Positions 7,524 to 15,415 of a stretch of DNA of 46,525 nucleotides are shown one piece after another (the first letter of the stretch is position 1; the number at the start of each line of letters is the position of its first letter). The stretch is taken from assembly GCA_028286385.1 (NCBI GenBank), contig JAQBRQ010000030.1, forward strand, positions 1 to 46,525, written 5' to 3'. The stretch comes from Candidatus Saccharimonadota bacterium (GTDB taxonomy: Bacteria; Patescibacteriota; Saccharimonadia; Saccharimonadales; UBA4665). The notes under the pieces were generated by a model. The model searched no databases and had not been told where the DNA came from. It saw only the letters and a list, made by a program, of their open reading frames with translations. The translations under genes and the position numbers were made by a program.

Positions 7524-8819
7524 ATGGCATTATCAACACAACCATACAAAGGCGCGCGGGACTTTTACCCCGAAGATAAGCGCGTGCAAAAGTACATGTT
7601 CGGCAAGCTGCGCGAAGTCGCGGAGCGCTTTGGTTACGAAGAGTATGACGCGCCTATTTTGGAGCCGTTAGATATCTATTTGGCCAAGTCCGGTGACGAA
7701 ATTGTCAACGAGCAGACCTACGTCTTCGAAGACCGCGGTGGCCGCAAAGTCGTGATTCGTCCCGAGATGACACCAACTGTCAGTCGTATGGTGGCCGCCA
7801 AGCGCCAGGAACTGGCGTATCCGCTCAGGTGGTACAGTCTTCCAAACTTGTGGCGCTACGAACGCCCGCAACGCGGCCGCTTGCGCGAGCACTGGCAACT
7901 GAATGTCGATATATTTGGCGTTGCCGACACCGCTGCCGAGACCGAAATCGTGACCCTAATCGATGACATCTTTAAAAACTTCGGGGCTGAGCGTAACATG
8001 TACGACATAAAGCTCAACAGCCGCGAACTGATCAATTACTTGTTGCAAGATTACTTACAGTTCACCGACGAAGAGTCGCACACCATCAGTAAACTTATCG
8101 ATCGCATGCACAAAATGGAACGCAGCGTCTTTATCGAAAAGATCGATGAAACGCTCAGCAGCGACCACCGCGAAGCTGGCGCAACCGAAAAACTGTTAGC
8201 TATCTTAGACGCCAAAGCCATCAAAGATCTGCCAAAAGAAGCTCAGAAGCAAACGTTTACGCAAGATTTGCAGACCATGCTCGAACAGCTCCAAAAAGCA
8301 GGCATCAGTAATGCCAGCTTCGATATTACGCTGATGCGCGGCTTCGATTACTACACTGGCATCGTTTTTGAAGTCTTTGACACGCACCCAGAAAATAACC
8401 GCTCAATGCTCGGTGGTGGCCGCTATGATGGCTTGGTTGGCCTATTTGGCGTGGCGCCCGTGCCAACTGTTGGTTTTGGCTGGGGTGACGTAACGCTCCA
8501 GAACTTCTTGGAATTACACCGCTTGCTGCCAGATCTTAAGCCCGAAACAGATGTCTATGTGGTGCTGGTCGGCGATGTCGCTGCAGGCGCCCAAGCAGCG
8601 ATTGCTGAACTGCGCGCTGCTGGCCTTAACGTTGCAGTAGACTTGAGCGGCAAAAAGATCGGCGACCAGTTTAAGAACGCCGACAAGCATGGTATCGAAT
8701 ACGCACTGATCGTTGGTGAATCGGAACTCGCCAGCGGGCAATTCAAGCTCAAAAACCTCAAAACCGGTGACGAGCAATCTGGCGATATTGCGGTTCTAAG
8801 TCAGACGATTAAAGGGTAA
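7524..8819 (+). CDS. hisS: Histidyl-tRNA synthetase
   Basis: Class II synthetase that charges tRNA-His. The 431-residue length is normal. Visible are the N-terminal ARDFYPED, class II motif 2 in the form WRYERPQRGRLREHWQ (near residue 108), the HisRS signature MRGFDYYTGIVFE, the glycine-rich LGGGRYDGL and motif 3 (TVGFGWG). The C-terminal anticodon-binding domain (YVVLVGDVAAGAQAAIAELRAAG) is complete. The start follows a -10 box and the family N-terminus is intact. The membrane-protein gene at 8823 begins 3 nt after the stop, so the two share a transcript. Confidence 0.97.
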   Translation: MALSTQPYKGARDFYPEDKRVQKYMFGKLREVAERFGYEEYDAPILEPLDIYLAKSGDEIVNEQTYVFEDRGGRKVVIRPEMTPTVSRMVAAKRQELAYPLRWYSLPNLWRYERPQRGRLREHWQLNVDIFGVADTAAETEIVTLIDDIFKNFGAERNMYDIKLNSRELINYLLQDYLQFTDEESHTISKLIDRMHKMERSVFIEKIDETLSSDHREAGATEKLLAILDAKAIKDLPKEAQKQTFTQDLQTMLEQLQKAGISNASFDITLMRGFDYYTGIVFEVFDTHPENNRSMLGGGRYDGLVGLFGVAPVPTVGFGWGDVTLQNFLELHRLLPDLKPETDVYVVLVGDVAAGAQAAIAELRAAGLNVAVDLSGKKIGDQFKNADKHGIEYALIVGESELASGQFKLKNLKTGDEQSGDIAVLSQTIKG

Positions 8820-8822
8820 GTT

Positions 8823-9281
8823 ATGACAGCGATCAATCACGCCTTAACCGGAGCTGTGATTGGGTTGGTTGTGGGGCAGCCATTGTTGGCATTGCCTATG
8901 GCGGTCGTTTCGCATTATGTGTGCGATGCTTTGCCGCACTTTGGTCTACGCATGTCTAATAAACTAAAACTCAAAACCAACGGCTTTCGTAATTACCTGA
9001 TCGTCGAAGCTGCACTATGTTTTTTGCTGGTGGTTATGCTGGCAGTATTACATCCGGCAAATTGGCTGCTGGCTGCTGAGTGTGCATTTTTAGCTGCTGC
9101 ACCGGACTTCTTGTCCATTAATCGATATCTGACTACGCGAGCTGGAAAACATTGGAAGCCCGGTTTATATAGCAAGTTCGCAGGCGGTATTCAGTGGTTC
9201 GAGCGGCCGATTGGTGCCGTGGTGGAGGTGGCCTGGCTCATTGCGGCGATTATTGTGATGGCGCCGTTCCTTGTACGATAA
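8823..9281 (+). CDS. Small membrane protein with conserved His/Asp motif
   Basis: A 152-residue protein with three or four hydrophobic helices. Its N-terminus (NHALTGAVIG) and the following SHYVCDALPHFG place His6, His31, Asp35 and His39 near the membrane, a pattern shared by membrane proteins annotated as metal-dependent hydrolase-like (YdjM/DUF457 type); a second AAAPDF motif occurs near residue 93. The biochemical role is not known. It is tightly linked to hisS (3-nt gap) and followed by tig, which has its own -10 box. Functional assignment is tentative. Confidence 0.75.
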   Translation: MTAINHALTGAVIGLVVGQPLLALPMAVVSHYVCDALPHFGLRMSNKLKLKTNGFRNYLIVEAALCFLLVVMLAVLHPANWLLAAECAFLAAAPDFLSINRYLTTRAGKHWKPGLYSKFAGGIQWFERPIGAVVEVAWLIAAIIVMAPFLVR

Positions 9282-9308
9282 GGGGTAGTCAAGCTTGCCG
9301 CCATCTGT

Positions 9309-9314
9309 TATGAT
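9309..9314 (+). promoter_or_regulatory. -10 box of tig
   Basis: TATGAT ends 8 nt before the ATG at 9323; the predicted leader is about 2 nt. The -35 region is poor (TAGTCA at 9286-9291). Confidence 0.4.
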
Positions 9315-9322
9315 AGACCACT

Positions 9323-10609
9323 ATGAATGTAACCCGCGAACAACTATCCCCAACTAGTATCAAATTAACGATCCAGACTGATCAGGCAAAGCTCGATCAT
9401 GCCAAAGAGTCTGTGCTGAAGCAGCTCAGCAAGAACGTCAAGGTTCCCGGCTTCCGCGATGGTAAAGCACCAGTTAACCTCGTAGAGAAGCAGATCGACC
9501 AGGCTGTTCTGCAGTCAGAAGTCATCGACCACGTTATTAATGAAGTCTACGTTGATGCCGTTGAGCAGGAAAAGATTCGTCCAGTTGCTCAACCCCAGAT
9601 TGCTATTACCAAGTTCGTGCCTTTTAGCGACTTAGAGTTTACTGCCGAAATCGAAGTTGTCGGCGACATTAAGCTGCCTGATTATAAGAAAATCAAGCTT
9701 GCTGCCGAGTCAACTAACGTCACAGCTAATGACGTTACCGAAGTGCTGAACAATCTCGCAACGCGCGGCGCCACCAAAGAAGAAGTGACGCGCCCAGCCA
9801 AAAGCGGCGACGAAGTAATTATTGACTTTGTTGGCACCGATGCCAAAACCAATGAGCCACTCGAAGGCGGTGCCGGCACCGATTATCCATTGGTACTCGG
9901 CAGCAACACCTTCATCCCCGGCTTTGAAGACGAACTAATTGGCGCTAAACCAGGCGCGACTAAGACTTTCGACATAACTTTCCCGACGGACTATGGTTCA
10001 GAAGCCCTCCAGAACAAGAAAGTGACCTTTGCCGTCACCATACACAAGGTTAACGCCGTTAAGCCGGCCACTATCGACGATGCTTTCGCTACCACCATTG
10101 GCCCATTCAAGACTGTTGATGAGCTCAAGACCGATATCAAGAAGCAGCTAACAGCGGAGCGCGAACAAGAAGCTCAACGCGCTTACGACAACCAACTTCT
10201 CGAAAGAATCGCCGATAAGTCCGAAGTTGCTATTCCAGCTGGCCTAATCGAAGAAGAAATCGATCGCATCGAAGAAGAAGAGAAGCGCAACACCGTTTAC
10301 CGCGGCCAAACTTGGCAGGAACATCTTGACGCCGAAGGCCTGACCGCAGAAGAGCACCACGAAAAACAGCGCGAAGGCGCAACCTTACGCGTTAAGGCTG
10401 GCTTAGTACTCGGCGAAATCGCTCAAACAGAGAAGATCACTGTTAGCCCCGACGAACTCGAGTTGCGCATCGAACTTCTCCGTGGCCAATACACGGACCC
10501 GAATATGCAGGCCGAACTCGATAAGCCCGAAAACCGCCGCGACATCATGAGCCGCATCCTTACCGAGAAAACCCTCGACAAGCTCCGCAGCTACGCTACC
10601 AGCAAATAG
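9323..10609 (+). CDS. tig: Trigger factor, ribosome-bound chaperone
   Basis: ATP-independent chaperone that binds nascent chains at the ribosome exit tunnel through protein uL23 and has peptidyl-prolyl isomerase activity. The 428-residue protein carries the ribosome-binding signature VPGFRDGKAP near residue 41, an FKBP-type isomerase domain (about 150-245: GDEVIIDFVGTDA ... FIPGFEDELIGAKPG) and a long helical C-terminal substrate-binding domain. It ends with the expected C-terminal helix and is of normal length. It is a single-gene unit with its own promoter upstream of the clpP-rpoBC region. Confidence 0.96.
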   Translation: MNVTREQLSPTSIKLTIQTDQAKLDHAKESVLKQLSKNVKVPGFRDGKAPVNLVEKQIDQAVLQSEVIDHVINEVYVDAVEQEKIRPVAQPQIAITKFVPFSDLEFTAEIEVVGDIKLPDYKKIKLAAESTNVTANDVTEVLNNLATRGATKEEVTRPAKSGDEVIIDFVGTDAKTNEPLEGGAGTDYPLVLGSNTFIPGFEDELIGAKPGATKTFDITFPTDYGSEALQNKKVTFAVTIHKVNAVKPATIDDAFATTIGPFKTVDELKTDIKKQLTAEREQEAQRAYDNQLLERIADKSEVAIPAGLIEEEIDRIEEEEKRNTVYRGQTWQEHLDAEGLTAEEHHEKQREGATLRVKAGLVLGEIAQTEKITVSPDELELRIELLRGQYTDPNMQAELDKPENRRDIMSRILTEKTLDKLRSYATSK

Positions 10610-10672
10610 CCCGATATAGATCACATTGTTACTGTAAAAAACTTCGCTGAAGCCCACCTAAGATTGTCGATA

Positions 10673-10696
10673 AGATACCTGTAAAGAAAGGTATCT
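10673..10696. promoter_or_regulatory. Perfect inverted repeat at promoter and start of the 10697 gene
   Basis: AGATACCT (10673-10680) and AGGTATCT (10689-10696) are perfect inverted repeats with an 8-nt spacer, ending right at the ATG. A possible -10 box TAAGAT (10671-10676) lies in the left arm. This is an operator-like layout; if transcription starts further upstream, it would instead be an RNA hairpin holding the ribosome-binding sequence. Confidence 0.5.
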
Positions 10697-11086
10697 ATGA
10701 TTGAGCTTGATGATGGAAGTTGGCACATACGAGGGGCTTTTGAGGCCCGAAAGATTGGCAGAGCGGCAGTCTTGCACGACCCGCTAAATTCAAAGATGAG
10801 ATTTTTCCATCATGAAGGCACTGAATCCATGGCGGGGACAGAAAGTGAATTTGTAACACGTGACCTACAAAACGAACCGTTGATTATTACCAGAGCTACG
10901 GCCACGGTCGTCGAAGAAGCGTTTAGGTTAATCATATCTAATGGCAAAGCGTGGAATCAAATAGAGCCAGACGTCGCTGAAGCTTTTGTGTCCATGCTGG
11001 ATACGCAGCGCCAACCAGCAACATTGCAAGTTCCTGATATGGAAGAACCGGTCAGTATTACACGGCGAACGAAGCAGGCAGCTTAA
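10697..11086 (+). CDS. Hypothetical protein
   Basis: A 129-residue soluble protein of no recognised family. The N-terminal half is probably beta-rich (SWHIRGAFEARKIGRAAVLHD) and the middle is predicted helical (VVEEAFRLIISNGKAWNQI). It has no signal peptide, membrane segment or metal motif. A purine-rich stretch (AAAGAAAGG) just before the ATG could act in ribosome binding. It lies between tig and the CIRCE-controlled clpP promoter, and a perfect inverted repeat overlaps its promoter, suggesting specific control. Confidence 0.7.
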   Translation: MIELDDGSWHIRGAFEARKIGRAAVLHDPLNSKMRFFHHEGTESMAGTESEFVTRDLQNEPLIITRATATVVEEAFRLIISNGKAWNQIEPDVAEAFVSMLDTQRQPATLQVPDMEEPVSITRRTKQAA

Positions 11087-11105
11087 CAATGTATGAACCG
11101 GTAAA

Positions 11106-11143
11106 TTAGCACTCTTGACTTGAGAGTGCTAATTTTTTATACT
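11106..11143 (+). promoter_or_regulatory. CIRCE operator combined with the clpP promoter
   Basis: TTAGCACTC (11106-11114), a 9-nt spacer and GAGTGCTAA (11124-11132) match the CIRCE consensus without mismatch. CIRCE is the operator of the heat-shock repressor HrcA. The -35 box TTGACT (11115-11120) lies inside the spacer and TATACT (11138-11143) follows after 17 nt, so bound HrcA would directly cover the promoter. Transcription should start near 11150, 27 nt before clpP. Confidence 0.95.
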
Positions 11144-11176
11144 TATAACATTGAATCAGTTACTTGGAGGTACGAT

Positions 11177-11770
11177 ATGAGTGTTTTGATCCCAACTGTC
11201 ATTGAAACCGAAGGCCGCGGTGAACGCGCCTATGACATCTATAGTCGCTTATTAAAAGACCGCATTATCTTCTTAGGCAGCGGTGTGAACGAGGCGAGTG
11301 CTAATATTGTTGTCGCTCAACTATTATTCCTGCAAGCCCAAGACGCTAAGAAGGACATCTTCTTCTACATTAACAGCCCCGGCGGCAGCGTCTACGATGC
11401 CTTAGCAATTTATGACACTATGCAGTTCGTCACCAACGACATTCAAACCGTTGGTATTGGCGTCCAGGCCTCGGCGGCAGCCTTCCTGCTCAGCAGCGGC
11501 ACCAAAGGCAAGCGCTATGCACTGCCAAACGCCACTATTATGATCCACCAGCCATCATCCGGTACGCGTGGTAAGGTGACCGATCAAGAAATCGACCTCC
11601 GTGAGAGCTTGCGCATCAAGAAGCTCCTCGAATCAATCATGGTTAAGAACACCGGCCAGAAAGCTTCCGTCGTCCACCAGGACATGGAACGCGATAAATG
11701 GCTCAATGCCGAAGAAGCCAAAGAGTACGGCATCGTCGACGCCATCATCCAAAGCCCGCCCAAAGCCTAA
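11177..11770 (+). CDS. clpP: ATP-dependent Clp protease proteolytic subunit
   Basis: Serine peptidase that forms the barrel degraded-protein chamber used by ClpX/ClpC-type ATPases. The 197-residue protein has the catalytic triad at family spacing: Ser99 (QASAAAFLL), His124 (MIHQP) and Asp173 (ERDKW). Family sequence [19 protein letters not shown] is present. Around the active serine, the usual ASMGA is ASAAA. The frame is open back to 11120, but the ATG at 11177, preceded by GGAGG (11166-11170), gives the normal N-terminus. Control by heat-shock repressor HrcA is indicated by the CIRCE element upstream. rpoB follows with its own promoter. Confidence 0.97.
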   Translation: MSVLIPTVIETEGRGERAYDIYSRLLKDRIIFLGSGVNEASANIVVAQLLFLQAQDAKKDIFFYINSPGGSVYDALAIYDTMQFVTNDIQTVGIGVQASAAAFLLSSGTKGKRYALPNATIMIHQPSSGTRGKVTDQEIDLRESLRIKKLLESIMVKNTGQKASVVHQDMERDKWLNAEEAKEYGIVDAIIQSPPKA

Positions 11771-11787
11771 GTTTTACGATAAAAGGG

Positions 11788-11817
11788 TTGACATATTAAC
11801 AGCGGGTCGTCTATAGT
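11788..11817 (+). promoter_or_regulatory. rpoBC promoter
   Basis: TTGACA (11788-11793), an 18-nt spacer and TATAGT (11812-11817) lie just after clpP. Transcription would start near 11824, leaving a leader of about 194 nt before rpoB, the longest in the window. Confidence 0.75.
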
Positions 11818-11835
11818 AGTAATCAAGAAGTAGTG

Positions 11836-11950
11836 TAAATTAGGGCGCTTATGATTATTTGCAAGCCAAACACCCCTGATTTAGGATCTTCGGCCGAACA
11901 AACTAAACAAACACAGTAGTACAAACAATTTGGACATCTAGCGGGTGTTT
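11836..11950 (+). promoter_or_regulatory. Structured rpoB leader with two competing helices
   Basis: TAAATTAGGG (11836-11845) can pair with CCCTGATTTA (11874-11883) in a 10-bp helix with one G-U pair. AAACACCC (11868-11875) can instead pair with GGGTGTTT (11943-11950). The two helices share bases 11874-11875 and exclude each other, the usual form of a switching leader. No known riboswitch or L10-binding leader was recognised. The rest of 11771-12017 holds no gene. Confidence 0.5.
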
Positions 11951-12017
11951 TATACCTGTTAGAGGCGATGTATTTAGATCTATTAGCAATTAATTCAGCG
12001 GGGGATTAGTAACGCGT

Positions 12018-15000
12018 ATGGCGAAAACAGCGGTTAATAAAGCACAAAGAGTATTCTTTACGAATGCAGACGACGCACTCGATTTACCAAATTTAGTTGA
12101 CCACCAGAACAAGTCTTTTCAATGGTTTGTTGAAGAGGGTTTGGGCGAACTTTTAGCCGAGATTAGTCCTATAGACGACTACACCGGCACAAAATTATCA
12201 CTGCGTTTCAAGGACTACAAGTTCGGTGAGCCAAAGCTTACCGAGGCTACAGCCCGTGAAAACAACGTTAGCTACGACGCGCCTCTAATGGCCAACGTCG
12301 AACTCACTAATAAGGTGACTGGCGAAGTTAAAGAGCAAGAAATCTACCTGGGTGACTACCCATGGATGACCAGCCGCGGTACCTTTGTGATCAATGGTGC
12401 TGAGCGTGTTGTTGTGAGCCAGCTGATCCGTTCTGCTGGTGTATTCTTCACCGCCGATCCACATGGTGCGACCAGCCTGTACGGTGCCAAGGTTATCCCT
12501 GGCCGTGGTGCATGGCTTGAGTTCGAAACCGCTGCTAATGGTGCAATGTACGTCAAGATCGACCGCAAGCGTAAGATGGCCGTCACTACGCTGCTACGCG
12601 CTCTTGGTGTTACCGAAGCCCGCATGAAGGAAACCTTCAAAGACGTCGATACCGGCAAAGTCAGCCACCTCGAAATTACACTGGACAAAGACCCTACCAA
12701 GGGTCAGAACGAAGCACTTATCGAGGTTTACCGCCGCTTGCGCCCAGGTGACCTGGCAACTGTCGATAACGCTAAGTCTCTTATTGAGAACATGTTCTAC
12801 AACTACAAGCGCTTCGACTTCAGCCGCGTTGGTCGCTACAAGATCAACAAGCGCCTGAACCTCGATGTGCCAAATACCCTCGAAAACCGCGTTATGCGCC
12901 TCGAAGATATCGAAGCTATCATCAAAGAGCTGATGCGTCTTAATAATACGCAGGAACCAGCTGACGATATTGATTCATTAGCTAACCGCCGCGTCAAATT
13001 GGTTGGTGAACTCGTTCAGCGCCAGTTCCGCATCGGTCTGCTGCGCATGGAGCGCAACACTAAGGACCGCATGAGCATGAGCGAAATCGAAACCGTTGCG
13101 CCTGGTCAATTGATCAACGCTCGTCCAATCGTCGCTGCTGTTCGTGAATTCTTTGCCAGCTCTCAGCTGTCACAGTTCATGGACCAAATTAACCCACTGT
13201 CCGAGCTGGCTCACAAGCGTCGCCTAAGCTCAATGGGCCCTGGTGGTCTGAGCCGCGAACGTGCCGGTTTTGAAGTCCGTGATGCTCACGCGACTCACTA
13301 CGGTCGTATCTGTGCTGTCGAAACGCCAGAAGGTGCCAACATTGGCCTCGTACTCAACTTGGCTAACTATGCCCGTGTTAACGACTACGGTTTCGTGGAG
13401 ACACCTTACCGTAAAGTTGTTGGCGGCAAAGTTACCAACGATATCGTCTATCTCGATGCTTACGAAGAAGAAACTGCGGTTATCGCCGGCAGTGGTAGCG
13501 TACTTGACGACAAGGGTCGCTTTGTCCACGAGCGTGTCAGTGCTCGCATCCGCCTGAAGGCTGGTGAAGTTGACTCCAAAGACGTTAACTACATCGACGC
13601 CTCTCGCAACCAAATTATTGGTAGCTCAGCCGGTTTGATTCCGTTTATTGAAAAGAACTACGTCTACCGATCACTGATGGGTAGTAACCAGCAGCGCCAG
13701 GCCGTCCCGTTGATCCAGCCACAATCACCGATTGTTGGTACCGGTCTCGAAACATCAGCCGCTCGCAACACCGGTCAGGTTGTCTTGGCTGAAGCTGACG
13801 GCGAAGTCACTAAGGCAAGCGCTCAACAGGTCGTCGTTAAGTACAAGAATGGTACGAACACCTACGAGCCACAGCGCTTTGTCCGTTCTAACGAAGGCAC
13901 TTCTGTTAACCAGAAGGTTGTCGTTCACACCGGTGACAAAGTTAAAGAGGGCGATGTCCTCATAGAAGGTATGTCAATCCAGGGCGGAGAACTCGCACTT
14001 GGTAAAGACCTCGTCGTCGCATTTATGCCATGGGGCGGTTACAACTTCGAAGATGCCATCATCATCAGCCGCAAACTGGTTGAAGACGATACGCTCACCT
14101 CTGTTCACATCGTTGACTTCATGATTGAAGTTCGCGAAACCAAGCTGGGGCCTGAAGTCATCACCTCCGATATCCCTAACGTTTCAGAAGAAACACTGCG
14201 CCACCTCGATGAAGACGGTATTGTCCGCATCGGTGCCGAAGTCCATCCTGGCGATATCCTCGTCGGTAAGATTACCCCTAAGGGTGAGCAGGAACTCAGC
14301 TCAGAAGAGCGCCTGCTTCGCGCTATCTTCGGCGAAAAAGCCAAGGAAGTTCGCGATACCTCACAGCGCATGAGCAATGGCAAGCACGGTAAAGTCGTGG
14401 GCGTCAAAGTCTTCAGCCGCGAAAACGGTCATGAACTTAAAGCCGGTGTCATTATGCAAATCCAGGTTTTCGTAGCGCAAATGCGCAAAATCGCTGTTGG
14501 TGACAAACTCGGTGGTCGTCACGGTAACAAGGGTGTTATCGCCCGTATTCTACCTGTTGAAGACATGCCATTCATGGAAGACGGTACACCTGTCGAAATC
14601 GTACTTAACCCGCTCGGCGTCCCATCTCGTATGAACGTCGGACAGTTGTTCGAAACTCACCTTGGTATGGCTGCTCGCGCTCTCGGTATGAAAGTCGCCA
14701 GCCCATCATTCAATGGTGTTCCCGTTCCTAAGATTCACGAGCTGCTCAAAGAAGCTGGTTTGCCAGAAGATGGTAAGCAACAGCTGTTTGACGGCCGCAC
14801 CGGTGAAGCCTTCAGCGAACGTACCACGGTCGGTAGCATGTACATGATCAAGCTCAACCACATGGTTGCCGATAAGATCCACGCCCGCTCAACCGGTCCA
14901 TACACCATGGTTACCCAGCAGCCACTCGGTGGTAAAGCTCAAAACGGTGGTCAGCGCTTCGGCGAAATGGAAGTCTGGGCTCTCGAAGCCTATGGCGCCG

Positions 15001-15413
15001 CCAACACGCTACAAGAAATGCTGACTATCAAGTCCGATGACGTCTACGGTCGTTCTAAGGCTTACGAGTCCATCATCAAGAAGACCCAGATTGTTGGTCC
15101 AAAGGTCCCTGAAAGCTTTAACGTCCTCGTTAAGGAACTCCAAGGTCTTGGCCTTAAGGTTGACCTGGTACACTCCGATGTCGTCGTAGACGCCGAAGAA
15201 GTACTAGCTAACAACATCAAAGACGAAGCAGCGCATCCATCAGAAGTCGATGTACCACAAGCTTCCGTATCTGAAGTCGACGTAACTGAAGAAGCTGTCG
15301 CTGACGAATTTAATGTTGTAACTGCCGATGAAGACGCTGCTGGAAACACTGTCTCAGGTGACAATCTTGCATCGGTGCCCGCTACTAACGATGATAAAGA
15401 AGAGGAGGCTTAA
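12018..15413 (+). CDS. rpoB: DNA-directed RNA polymerase subunit beta
   Basis: Catalytic subunit of RNA polymerase, 1131 residues. The rifampicin-pocket region is well conserved (SSQLSQFMDQINPLSELAHKRR is the local reading, with Ile where E. coli has Asn518), followed by GPGGLSRERAGFEVRD and ETPEGANIGL. The HPTHYGR motif reads HATHYGR. The fork and C-terminal clamp regions (GDKLGGRHGNKGV, LGGKAQNGGQRFGEME) are intact. After the usual C-terminus, an acidic tail of about 75 residues rich in Glu, Asp and Val is added. rpoC starts 2 nt after the stop, with AGGAGG overlapping the end of rpoB. The genes for L10 and L7/L12 are not upstream, unlike in most bacteria. Confidence 0.98.
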   Translation: MAKTAVNKAQRVFFTNADDALDLPNLVDHQNKSFQWFVEEGLGELLAEISPIDDYTGTKLSLRFKDYKFGEPKLTEATARENNVSYDAPLMANVELTNKVTGEVKEQEIYLGDYPWMTSRGTFVINGAERVVVSQLIRSAGVFFTADPHGATSLYGAKVIPGRGAWLEFETAANGAMYVKIDRKRKMAVTTLLRALGVTEARMKETFKDVDTGKVSHLEITLDKDPTKGQNEALIEVYRRLRPGDLATVDNAKSLIENMFYNYKRFDFSRVGRYKINKRLNLDVPNTLENRVMRLEDIEAIIKELMRLNNTQEPADDIDSLANRRVKLVGELVQRQFRIGLLRMERNTKDRMSMSEIETVAPGQLINARPIVAAVREFFASSQLSQFMDQINPLSELAHKRRLSSMGPGGLSRERAGFEVRDAHATHYGRICAVETPEGANIGLVLNLANYARVNDYGFVETPYRKVVGGKVTNDIVYLDAYEEETAVIAGSGSVLDDKGRFVHERVSARIRLKAGEVDSKDVNYIDASRNQIIGSSAGLIPFIEKNYVYRSLMGSNQQRQAVPLIQPQSPIVGTGLETSAARNTGQVVLAEADGEVTKASAQQVVVKYKNGTNTYEPQRFVRSNEGTSVNQKVVVHTGDKVKEGDVLIEGMSIQGGELALGKDLVVAFMPWGGYNFEDAIIISRKLVEDDTLTSVHIVDFMIEVRETKLGPEVITSDIPNVSEETLRHLDEDGIVRIGAEVHPGDILVGKITPKGEQELSSEERLLRAIFGEKAKEVRDTSQRMSNGKHGKVVGVKVFSRENGHELKAGVIMQIQVFVAQMRKIAVGDKLGGRHGNKGVIARILPVEDMPFMEDGTPVEIVLNPLGVPSRMNVGQLFETHLGMAARALGMKVASPSFNGVPVPKIHELLKEAGLPEDGKQQLFDGRTGEAFSERTTVGSMYMIKLNHMVADKIHARSTGPYTMVTQQPLGGKAQNGGQRFGEMEVWALEAYGAANTLQEMLTIKSDDVYGRSKAYESIIKKTQIVGPKVPESFNVLVKELQGLGLKVDLVHSDVVVDAEEVLANNIKDEAAHPSEVDVPQASVSEVDVTEEAVADEFNVVTADEDAAGNTVSGDNLASVPATNDDKEEEA

Positions 15414-15415
15414 TC

